Source of the DNA: Lujinxingia vulgaris
GTDB taxonomy: Bacteria > Myxococcota_A > Bradymonadia > Bradymonadales > Bradymonadaceae
Assembly (NCBI RefSeq): GCF_007997005.1
Contig: NZ_VOSL01000059.1
Coordinates: forward strand, 62,001-126,000
Length of the DNA: 64,000 bases
Reading direction: 5' to 3'
Shown piece by piece: positions 45,893-53,776 of this stretch. Under the pieces are notes generated by a model. That model made no database searches, was not told the DNA's origin, and worked only from the letters and a program-made list of their open reading frames with translations. The translations under genes and the position numbers were made by a program. How positions within the stretch are numbered: position 1 is the first letter of the stretch; each line of letters starts with the position of its first letter.

Positions 45893-47593
45893 ATGTACAC
45901 ATATCTGCGCAGCGCGCTCGTCAGGATGGAAGAGGCCAAGACCTTTGAAGCCGGCGCCGGCGCACTGCTCGACGCGCTCCAGGGGGTCTTCGATCGTGCA
46001 CACCCCGGGCGCGAGGCGGAGGTGCATCAAAGCGCGGTGCACCTGCGCACCGACCAGAGCTACGTGAGCCTGGTGACCCACAGCGGCGCGCATGCCACCA
46101 CGCCCTCGCATGAGGGCGCCCGCTCCGCCGAGCTCTGGAACTGGACCCGGCGCTTCGACCGCCCCTTCATCGTGGATACGCGCCTTCAGCGCCTCCGGCT
46201 CACCGACGACACCGCCGACGACTGGCTGGATCTCGGTGGGGAGGCCTCCCCACTTCCGCTCACCGCCAGCGTCGTCCGTTTCCTGGAGCAGGAGGCCACC
46301 CACCTCCTGGTGCTCCCCCTGTGCACCTCGACGACCCCGCTGGCGGGCATGATCACCCTGGAGTTCTGCGCGCCCACCCACACCGGCGAGTCCTTCCCGC
46401 CGCCCTCAACCGTCGAGGCGCTGGAGAGCTACGTCGCGCTGCTCGCCCACGCCCTGCTGCGCCTTCCCGTCGACGCGCCCGACGCGATCGGTGGCGGCGA
46501 TCCTCTGCTCCCGGTGGTGGGGCGAGCGATGGCCCCACGCGTCAACCTGCTCAAAGCCTTCGCTGGCTATGACGAGTGCCTGCTCATCGCCGGCCCCACC
46601 GGCAGCGGCAAGTCGCGCATCGCGCGCTGGTGCCACGCGCACTCCACACGCGCGGAGAAGCCTTTTGAGGTGCTCGACCTGCTCACCGTGCCGGAGTCGA
46701 TGCAGATGGCGCATCTTGTGGGCTGGCGCCGCGGAGCCTTCTCCGGGGCCACCTCCCACGTCGACGGCGCGCTGACCCGCGCCGAAGGCGGCACCCTCTT
46801 TATCGACGAGATCGACAAGCTCTCGCTGGAGACCCAGGCCGGGCTCTTGCACCTGCTCGAAGAGCGCAGCTTCCAGGTGCTTGGCGAGAGCGGCGGGCGC
46901 CGCCAGGCGGACGTGCGATTTATCGTCGGCACCAACACCGACCTGCAGCGCGAGGTCCGCGAGGGGCGCTTTCGTGAAGATCTCTACTACCGCATCAACG
47001 TGCTCCCGGTGGCGCTGCCCCCCCTGGCCGAGCGCAGCGATGAGATCGCGGCCTGGGCGGCGTTTATGGTGCGGCGCTGCGCCGAGAGCGCCGGCGCCGA
47101 CGCCTGGAGCTTCTCCCCCGAGGCGCTGCGCACGCTGGAGGCGCAGCGCTGGCCGGGCAACCTGCGCGAGCTCGACAACGTGGTGCGCCGCGCGTTCATC
47201 ATCGCCCGCAGCCGACCGGAGTCGGCCGGCGATCGTTGTATCTCGCCGGGCGCCGTCGAGCGCGCCCTCTCCCTTGGGGGGCCCTCGGAGCGCACCTCCA
47301 TCAGCGCGCCGCTGGAGCAGGCCGCGCGCGCCTTCATTCACCTCGCGCTGCGCGCCCGTGAGCGGGAGATGCCCGGCGAGGGCCTCGACCTCGAGTTGAG
47401 CGAGGCGTTCTCGGGCTACATCATCGAGCAGGCCGTGGCCTGGACCGACGACAAAGCCGAGGCCTTCGGCCTGCTGGGCTGCGCAAACCTGGTGGAGCAT
47501 AAAAACCACCACCGCCGCTACCGCCGCGCGCAGGAGGCCATTGAGGCCCTGCTCCAGGCGGAGTCCCACATCCTTGAGGAGCCCCCGCGATGA
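45893..47593 (+). CDS. Sigma54-dependent activator-like protein (bEBP) with GAF-like N-terminus
   Basis: A 566-aa protein. Residues 1-~200 are a GAF-like sensory region (LVLPLCTSTTPLAGMITLEF). The central sigma54-activator AAA+ domain has Walker A GPTGSGKS (234-241). The sigma54-contact loop reads GAFSGA (281-286) for GAFTGA, with a conservative T to S change, and Walker B is GGTLFIDEID near 300. RFREDLYYRINVLPV and RWPGNLREL are typical. The C-terminus is a weak Fis-like helix-turn-helix (AFGLLGCANLVEHKNHHRR). The start is chosen at ATG 45893 (TTG 45878 possible) with no clear ribosome-binding site. It overlaps the kinase gene by 4 bp (ATGA) and is divergent from the beta-sandwich genes with sigma54-like promoters. 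Confidence 0.8.
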   Translation: MYTYLRSALVRMEEAKTFEAGAGALLDALQGVFDRAHPGREAEVHQSAVHLRTDQSYVSLVTHSGAHATTPSHEGARSAELWNWTRRFDRPFIVDTRLQRLRLTDDTADDWLDLGGEASPLPLTASVVRFLEQEATHLLVLPLCTSTTPLAGMITLEFCAPTHTGESFPPPSTVEALESYVALLAHALLRLPVDAPDAIGGGDPLLPVVGRAMAPRVNLLKAFAGYDECLLIAGPTGSGKSRIARWCHAHSTRAEKPFEVLDLLTVPESMQMAHLVGWRRGAFSGATSHVDGALTRAEGGTLFIDEIDKLSLETQAGLLHLLEERSFQVLGESGGRRQADVRFIVGTNTDLQREVREGRFREDLYYRINVLPVALPPLAERSDEIAAWAAFMVRRCAESAGADAWSFSPEALRTLEAQRWPGNLRELDNVVRRAFIIARSRPESAGDRCISPGAVERALSLGGPSERTSISAPLEQAARAFIHLALRAREREMPGEGLDLELSEAFSGYIIEQAVAWTDDKAEAFGLLGCANLVEHKNHHRRYRRAQEAIEALLQAESHILEEPPR

Positions 47594-50500
47594 GTGATGT
47601 CGGCCTGCCCCCGCGCTACCAGGCCCTGGAGCTCTACGCCGAGACCGGACGCAACCGGACCCTTCGGGCCCGCGACCGGGAGAGCGGCCAGGAGGTTGTC
47701 GTCAAGCTCGTTCGTGCGCAGGGCTTGCCCTCTGGTCGCGCCTGGCGGGAGGCGGCCATTCTCAGTCAGATCCGCCACCCGGGCGTCGTCCCGCTGCTCG
47801 ACGAGGGGCGCCATCAAGGGGTCGACTTTCTGGTCACCCCCCACCTCGACGGCTCCCCCTTTCCCGGCCGCAGGCCGCCGCGCGCCGACGACCTGGAGCG
47901 GCTGGCCCGGGCGATGGCGGAGACCCTCGCGCACGTCCACGCCTGCGGGGTGGTCCACGGCGATCTCAAGCCGGACAACGTCCTGGTCGACGAGGAGGGT
48001 CACTGCACGCTGCTCGACTTCGACCTCTCTCCCCTGCCTCATGATGATCTGGCGAGCGCACCGGCCGGCGGGTTAACCGGGAGCCTGGCCACCATGTCTC
48101 CGGAACAACTTCGGGGGGCCCGAGCCACCGCCGCCTGCGACTGCTACGCGCTGGGGGTGATGCTCTTTCAGGCTGCCACGTCTCGCTGGCCGCACCCCCT
48201 GGAGAGCCGGGCGGCGCTGATGCGCGCGCGCCTTGCGAGCCCGAGCGTGAAGCTCAGCCACCTCACTATCCCGATCTCCGACGAGCTCCAGACGGCCATT
48301 GAGGGGCTGATGCACGCCGAGCCCCACCGCCGCTTCGCGCACCTCGACGCCCTGGTGTCGTGTGCCTCCGCCAGCGAGAACGACGCGTTGACCGCACTCT
48401 GGTTGCGCGCCAGCGGCCTGAGCGACGTCATTGCGACCCTCGACCCCACCTCGCGTCACACCTTCACAGGCACATCAGATCTGCACCCCGATGATCTGCA
48501 CGCGCTGCTGCGACTCGCCATCACCTCCCGGAGCCCGCTCGTCGAACTTCAGCGTGGGAGCCTCCCCTTTGAGAGCCTGCCGGCGGACTGGCGGGCCGCC
48601 CTCCCCGAAACGCTGCCACTGCACGAGGTCCACCGCGCCCTCGCAAAGCGTCTGACGGCGCAGCTTCAACGGGGCCCGGTGCTGGCGCGGCGCGCGCATC
48701 TCGACCCATGGAGCCTGGAGCTCATCGACGCGCTCCCCTGCGATCATCCTCTGCTCGAGATCCTTGAGCACGGCCCGGCGCGCCACACGCTGTCGGCCCC
48801 GGGGCCGAGGGATCTCGAAGCGATCTTCGACGGCTCCTCCCGCATCTTCGGCGTGCCTGAGCGCGCCGCCACGCTGCTGGCCAGGCGCAGCGCGGGCCGC
48901 CTCGGCGGCATGGCCGCCCTCCTGCAACTCTGGCGCCGCCAGGGCCTGGGCTCCTGGAAGGGGGCACGCTTTGCGATATCGCCGGTCGCCCTCGAACATC
49001 TCGAAGCGCAACGCAACCTCGCAAGCCACCTGCCCCCGGCCCCCGACGATCTTCGGGAGCCCGACGTCGAACTCTTACGCTGGGTTCAGATCGCCGGCGA
49101 CTCCGCCACCCTCCCTCGCCTGGCGCGCTGGCTGGACCAGCCGACCTGGAGCGTGCGCGCCCGCCTCCTCGCCCTGCACGACCGACGCCTCCTGCACCTC
49201 GCCACCGACGAGGCGGTGCACGCCCGCGTCGGCCTCATCGGCGCGATGGACCCCTCGGCGCTGATGCCCTACCACCGCGCTATCGCCGAGCAGCTCGAGC
49301 TCGGGCAGGCGCCCCGTTTCTTCCATATGTGGCGCTACGCCAGCGATGAGGCCATCGCCTCCGAGGGGTGTCGCACCGCCGAGGTCCTCGACCGTCAGGG
49401 GCAAAGCGATGAGGCCATCGCCGTGCTTCGCAACAGCCTGCGCGCGGCCTTTCTCACCGGCGAGCCCGCGGCGATCACCCGGGTGCTCGAGACCTGGGCG
49501 TCCCAGGTGTTGGCCAGCGCCAGCCCCCCTCGCCAGGAAGCCTGGCTCGCCAGCGTGGAGCGCCTCCCCGCGCACCTCAGTGAGCCCTTAAGCCGCCTGA
49601 TCGAGCTCGTGGCGCTCGCTCGCCATTGCTGCCGTGGTCGCGCCGCCGACTACATCGCGCCCCTGCGCGCGCTGGGCCCCTTCGCCTTGCCACGGCTCGA
49701 ACTTCGCCGCCAGATGTACATCGCCCGGGCCTGCAAAGACCTCTCTATCGACGCCTTTGAAGACGCCCTCGACCTCATGCGCCCCTGGGCTGGCGAGCAC
49801 CCCGACCCGGAGGTGCGCGGCAGCTTCGTGGGCTGGCAGGCGATGCTGGCCTTTCACCGCCACGACTTTGAGCGCGCCGCCGACCTCCACGCCCTGGCCG
49901 CCCGGACCAAAACGCGCCCCAGCGCCCGACAGGCCTCCACCCTGGCCGAGGCCATCGCACGCATGGAGGCCGGCGATTTTGAGCGCTCCCGCACCCTGGC
50001 TCGCGCGCTCATCACCGGCGCGCACGCGCGCCACCAACCCCACCACCTCGCCCGCCTGCACAACCTCATCCGCACCAACGCCTACCGCCTGGGTGAGTAT
50101 CTTGAACCGGAGCCCGAGCGCGTCGAAGAGCTCGCGCCCCTGGCGATGCCCGAGCTGCGCGCGCTGACCGCGCTCACCGAAGCCGCCATCGCCTGGAGGG
50201 CCGCAGAGCCCTCCCTGGCGCGAACGCTCTGCGCGGCCGCCCACGACGACTGGGAAAAAAGCGGCCATCGCCCCGGCGCCGACCTGGCCCGCGCCTTCTC
50301 CGCCTTGCTGCACCCCGCAGAACCCGCCAGCGCGCTGACCACGGCGACCCGCCTCATCGAGCACGCCCCCCCGCGCATCGCCCTTCAGGGCCTCGCCATG
50401 CTCACCACCTCCCTCCCCCATACCCCGCACCCCTGGCACGACGTCACGCGCCGCTACCTGCACGCCCTCTCCCAAACTCCGGGCCACCGGCGCATGGAAA

Positions 50501-50610
50501 TCCTCAGCGTCGACGAATGCCGGCGCCTGCTCAAGCGCCCACCGCCTTCCGAACCATCGGTCTCCCTCCCCCCCTCCGCCTGGCTCGCCAGCGTGCCCGC
50601 AGAGGGCTGA
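47590..50610 (+). CDS. Ser/Thr protein kinase fused to long helical (TPR-like) domain
   Basis: A 1006-aa protein. The Hanks-type kinase lies at about 10-260: VVVKLV with the ATP Lys, HGDLKPDN (catalytic loop, HGD at 123-125 rather than HRD), LLDFDLSP (DFD at 143-145 rather than DFG) and SLATMSPEQL (activation segment). The Gly-rich loop is poor (ETGRNRTLRA). The remaining ~700 residues are helical, TPR/AAA-regulator-like, as in large bacterial kinase-sensor proteins. It overlaps the activator gene by 4 bp, so the two are probably made together; it may phosphorylate or bind the activator. The altered DFG raises the possibility of weak or no activity. Confidence 0.8.
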   Translation: MSDVGLPPRYQALELYAETGRNRTLRARDRESGQEVVVKLVRAQGLPSGRAWREAAILSQIRHPGVVPLLDEGRHQGVDFLVTPHLDGSPFPGRRPPRADDLERLARAMAETLAHVHACGVVHGDLKPDNVLVDEEGHCTLLDFDLSPLPHDDLASAPAGGLTGSLATMSPEQLRGARATAACDCYALGVMLFQAATSRWPHPLESRAALMRARLASPSVKLSHLTIPISDELQTAIEGLMHAEPHRRFAHLDALVSCASASENDALTALWLRASGLSDVIATLDPTSRHTFTGTSDLHPDDLHALLRLAITSRSPLVELQRGSLPFESLPADWRAALPETLPLHEVHRALAKRLTAQLQRGPVLARRAHLDPWSLELIDALPCDHPLLEILEHGPARHTLSAPGPRDLEAIFDGSSRIFGVPERAATLLARRSAGRLGGMAALLQLWRRQGLGSWKGARFAISPVALEHLEAQRNLASHLPPAPDDLREPDVELLRWVQIAGDSATLPRLARWLDQPTWSVRARLLALHDRRLLHLATDEAVHARVGLIGAMDPSALMPYHRAIAEQLELGQAPRFFHMWRYASDEAIASEGCRTAEVLDRQGQSDEAIAVLRNSLRAAFLTGEPAAITRVLETWASQVLASASPPRQEAWLASVERLPAHLSEPLSRLIELVALARHCCRGRAADYIAPLRALGPFALPRLELRRQMYIARACKDLSIDAFEDALDLMRPWAGEHPDPEVRGSFVGWQAMLAFHRHDFERAADLHALAARTKTRPSARQASTLAEAIARMEAGDFERSRTLARALITGAHARHQPHHLARLHNLIRTNAYRLGEYLEPEPERVEELAPLAMPELRALTALTEAAIAWRAAEPSLARTLCAAAHDDWEKSGHRPGADLARAFSALLHPAEPASALTTATRLIEHAPPRIALQGLAMLTTSLPHTPHPWHDVTRRYLHALSQTPGHRRMEILSVDECRRLLKRPPPSEPSVSLPPSAWLASVPAEG

Positions 50611-50625
50611 CCCCCCAACAAAACA

Positions 50626-50670
50626 CCCGGGAGTCCCACCACGTCTGCGGCGAGCCTCCCGGGCGCTTTT
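50626..50670 (+). terminator. Terminator after the kinase gene
   Basis: CCCGGGAG pairs with CTCCCGGG across a ~22-nt loop, then CGCTTTT. It lies 16 nt past the kinase stop. The long loop lowers the certainty. Confidence 0.6.
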
Positions 50671-50692
50671 CGTACATCAACGACGTGGATGC

Positions 50693-50986
50693 TCAGGTCA
50701 TCCAGGGCTGGTACGTCTCGTTGATCTCCCAGCTCGACGTCCCCTTCCCAAGATCCCCCATCTTCTCCACCCAGACGTAAAACTCCTTCTCGTTATGAAC
50801 CCCCGGAACCGTCATCGGATTAAAGGTCACCGGCTGGGAGTGGGGAAGCGGAAAGGGAATCCCGTGCTTGAGCACCATATAGGAATCAAGCTTATCTCCC
50901 CCGGGATCGTTGACCCAGAAATACCCGGAGAGCTCTCCATCAAGTTCAATCTCCCAGGGACCACCATCGAGCTGAAATACAGGCAT
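50693..50986 (-). CDS. Small beta-rich protein of unknown function
   Basis: A 97-aa protein beginning MPVFQLDGGPWEIELDGELS and ending NETYQPWMT. It is rich in Trp, Pro and Gly, with strand-like segments (GYFWVNDPGG, EFYVWVEKMG). No signal peptide and no known family. GAGGAAG lies a few nt before the ATG, supporting translation. It converges on the kinase gene, whose terminator lies just past its stop. Confidence 0.5.
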   Translation of the reverse strand: MPVFQLDGGPWEIELDGELSGYFWVNDPGGDKLDSYMVLKHGIPFPLPHSQPVTFNPMTVPGVHNEKEFYVWVEKMGDLGKGTSSWEINETYQPWMT

Positions 50987-51346
50987 GCGCTTCCTCGTCT
51001 ACTGAATTGCACCATCCACTCTCGGCCTACGACGCCCGGATCGGGATCAAGCTTAGCGCGAGCGCTACGCTCGTTGAGATCATGACTCGTAAACCGGAGG
51101 CGACACCGTGGCATCGCCACCGAAAAGGGTCAAGTCAGCGCGACGCAGAATCGCAACGCCCTTACGCATCCCCCGTACCGGGCACTCGCCCTCACGTTAG
51201 GAAGGGCTATTACCTCGCGATCGTCAAAACTACGCCCCGAAACGATGCCCGATGCCCCGCGCGCCCCACCCTGGTGTGGCATGTTGCGACATAGGCTCAG
51301 AAGAGGGATGGGGGAGGCCAGGGGGCGCGCTCTTGGTCGAACGGGT
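50987..51346. other. Intergenic stretch without recognisable gene
   Basis: Between the small beta-rich gene and the hexamer array I see no supported ORF, hairpin terminator or RNA gene. Short frames here lack ribosome-binding sites and look like background. Confidence 0.4.
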
Positions 51347-51508
<162 letters not shown>

Positions 51509-51530
51509 AACACGTGAACCGCCAGAAATG

Positions 51531-51681
51531 CGCTCAAATCGCCCCTCATCGCAAACCCCGGCGCCCCACAACCACCTAACCACACAACCACACAACCACA
51601 ACCCGCACGCCCCCCAAACCCCCTCACGAATCGACCCACACCGCAAACCCCGGCGCCCCACAACCACACAACCACAACGCG
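51531..51681 (+). repeat. Dispersed ~85-90-bp intergenic repeat, locus 5 (2 units)
   Basis: Two units, CGCTCAAATCGCCCC... and CCTCACGAATCGACCC..., each with CGCAAACCCCGGCG and CCCACAACCAC steps. The order hexamer array, repeat units, multi-hairpin element is seen again at 53355-53659. Confidence 0.8.
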
Positions 51682-51692
51682 AACCCTATAAC

Positions 51693-51798
51693 CCGAGCGC
51701 ATCCAGGGCGGCGGCCTGGCAAGGAGGCTGGGATGAAGCTGTAGCAGCGCTACTGCGAATCCCAGACGACGCAGCCAGCGTCGTCCTGGGGCGCTCGG
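51693..51798 (+). repeat. ~105-bp multi-hairpin (MITE/REP-like) element, copy A
   Basis: The ends are imperfect inverted repeats (CCGAGCGCATCCAGG and CCTGGGGCGCTCGG). Inside, CTGGGAT pairs with ATCCCAG around a nested GTAGC/GCTAC stem, and ACGACGC pairs with GCGTCGT. It is nearly identical to copy B at 53555. There is no ORF, so it is either a miniature mobile element or a structured RNA or DNA site. Confidence 0.8.
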
Positions 51799-51830
51799 CA
51801 CTCACGAATCGCCCCCCACCCCAAACCACC
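51799..51830 (+). repeat. Half-unit of the dispersed repeat, overlapping a gene end
   Basis: CACTCACGAATCGCCC follows copy A of the hairpin element directly and contains the stop codon of the leftward monooxygenase gene. Confidence 0.65.
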
Positions 51831-53268
51831 GCGTCAACACATCGCCCAGCCCCGGATCCTCCAGCGAGCCGACCCAGGCCACATACCCATCGGGTCGAAT
51901 CAACACGGCCTCCGGCGCCTCCACCTGACCGAGTACGGGCAGCTCCCATGTCCCCTCATAGCTGCCATCGACCTGTCGCACGCGCGGCGCCCGGGGAGCG
52001 ACGTTGAAGGCGCCGGGACCGCCGAGGTTCAGCAGCAGCGGCCGACCGTCGTGCATCCACGATGAGACGCGGCGAGTCCCCTCGGCGGTGGCGATGTCGA
52101 GATCGGGTATGCGCCTTCCCAGCAGGGGATGGCCCTCCCCGAGGTCGTAGTGGATATCAAGGCCGGACATCATCGCGGCGATGCGCCGGCGCGCTTCATC
52201 CTGGCCAAGCAGCTCGGCCATGATGTCGCGCAACGCCTGATGGCGCTCCCCGGGGCGGCTAAGGGAGACCTGCGCGCGGGTGTTGTGCAGCACCCGCGCG
52301 GCAACCGGATGGCGCTCGGCATGGTAGGTGTCGAGAAGGCTTTCGGGCGACAGGTGTTTGACAACCTGGGCCAGCTTCCAGCCCAGGTTGATGGCGTCCT
52401 GCACGCCGGTGTTCAGGCCCTGCCCTCCCTGGGGCGGGTGCACGTGGGCGGCGTCGCCGGCCAGCAGCACGCGCGACACGCGGTAGCTCGCAGCCTGACG
52501 GGTCATATCGGTAAAACGCGAGATCCAGCGGACGCTCTGCAGCCCGAAATCGTCTCCGTAGATCGCGACGAGCGCGGCGCGAAGGTCTTCCAGAGAAGGC
52601 TCTCCCGTGGCCTCTGTTCCCGGCTCGGTCAGCACGACGCGATAGGGCTCCCCCTCCTCGCGGCGGCCGATGGCGTGCGTACCGCTGGCGTCGCGGCGAA
52701 ATCCCAACTCGGGCACCTCACTAAACTCCGCCTCGGCGATCATCCAGCTCGTTGAGGCGTCGAAGCCGGGGAACGCGATGCTGGCGAGTTTGCGGATCAG
52801 GCTACGCCCGCCATCACATCCGACGAGGTAAGCGCCCTGGAGCGTGCGCGCATCCGAGAGCTCCACCTCGACGCCCTTCTCATCCTGGCGAAATCCGACC
52901 ACCTCCACGCCGCGCAGGATCGAGACGCCCAGCTCCCCGACCCACTCGGCCAGGATCGCCTCGATCTGGTTCTGCCAGATCGCCAGCCCGTGGTTAAAGC
53001 GCGTGGGAAAGTCACTGATATCCAGCGGAATCAGCGCAAAACCCTGCACCTGCATCACCTGCCCCGCCGAGAGGAAGCGCTCGGCGATGCCGCGCTGCTC
53101 CAACAACTCCAGGGTGCGCGAATGCAACCCGCCGGCGCGCATGCCTGCCAGCTCCTGCGTTTCGCGGCGCTCAACGACGAGCACATCGACGCCAGCCAAC
53201 GCCAGCTCCCCGGCCAGCATCAGGCCCGTGGGGCCCCCTCCTGCGATGATTACTTCGTGGTGCGTCAT
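51802..53268 (-). CDS. FAD-dependent aromatic monooxygenase (TetX/RIF-monooxygenase class)
   Basis: A 488-aa class A flavin monooxygenase. The FAD-binding GxGxxG is GGGPTG near the start, the DG motif is GCDGGRS near 150 and the GD motif is LLAGDAAHVHPPQGGQGLN near 280. The C-terminal thioredoxin-like domain is the PheA/TfdB type (RRVSSWMHDGRPLLLNLGG). Rifampicin monooxygenases and polyketide hydroxylases share this form, so a small aromatic substrate is likely but cannot be named. GGAGG lies 4 nt before the ATG. The last residues and stop codon (GVGGDS, TGA) lie inside a half-unit of the dispersed repeat (51799-51830), which therefore shapes its C-terminus. Confidence 0.88.
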   Translation of the reverse strand: MTHHEVIIAGGGPTGLMLAGELALAGVDVLVVERRETQELAGMRAGGLHSRTLELLEQRGIAERFLSAGQVMQVQGFALIPLDISDFPTRFNHGLAIWQNQIEAILAEWVGELGVSILRGVEVVGFRQDEKGVEVELSDARTLQGAYLVGCDGGRSLIRKLASIAFPGFDASTSWMIAEAEFSEVPELGFRRDASGTHAIGRREEGEPYRVVLTEPGTEATGEPSLEDLRAALVAIYGDDFGLQSVRWISRFTDMTRQAASYRVSRVLLAGDAAHVHPPQGGQGLNTGVQDAINLGWKLAQVVKHLSPESLLDTYHAERHPVAARVLHNTRAQVSLSRPGERHQALRDIMAELLGQDEARRRIAAMMSGLDIHYDLGEGHPLLGRRIPDLDIATAEGTRRVSSWMHDGRPLLLNLGGPGAFNVAPRAPRVRQVDGSYEGTWELPVLGQVEAPEAVLIRPDGYVAWVGSLEDPGLGDVLTRWFGVGGDS

Positions 53269-53354
53269 GGTGCCTCCTTATGGGTGATTGGGTAATGAAG
53301 GTGCCGACTATGATGGGATTTTGGGAGAGAATCGAGTGCGGAGGTGGGAAACAT

Positions 53355-53460
<106 letters not shown>

Positions 53461-53472
53461 AACCACCCAACC

Positions 53473-53547
53473 CCCTCACGAATCGACCCACACCGCAAAC
53501 CCCGGCGCCCCGCGACCACACAACCACACAACCACAACCCGCACGCC
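53473..53547 (+). repeat. Dispersed ~85-90-bp intergenic repeat, locus 6 (1 unit)
   Basis: CCTCACGAATCGACCC, CGCAAACCCCGGCGCC, then CACAACC steps ending CACAACCCGCACGCC. It is the same orientation as all other loci. Confidence 0.8.
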
Positions 53548-53554
53548 CCCCAAC

Positions 53555-53659
53555 CCGAGCGCATCCAGGGCGGCGCCTGGCAAGGAGGCTGGGATGAAGC
53601 TGTAGCAGCGCTACTGCGAATCCCAGACGACGCAGCCAGCGTCGTTCTGGGGCGCTCGG
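53555..53659 (+). repeat. ~105-bp multi-hairpin (MITE/REP-like) element, copy B
   Basis: Nearly identical to copy A (about two small differences: GCGGCGCC versus GCGGCGGCC, and GTCGTT versus GTCGTC). The right end is followed by two further CGGCGCTCGG units, a slipped duplication of the terminal repeat. Confidence 0.8.
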
Positions 53660-53776
53660 CGGCGCTCGGCGGCGCTCGGCACATGGACATTCCCGTTACA
53701 CATCACTACGCTCTGCACCTCCACGCCACATGTTGCCGCCCGACCTTTCGCTCCCCCGAAACACCGAGCCCTCCTG

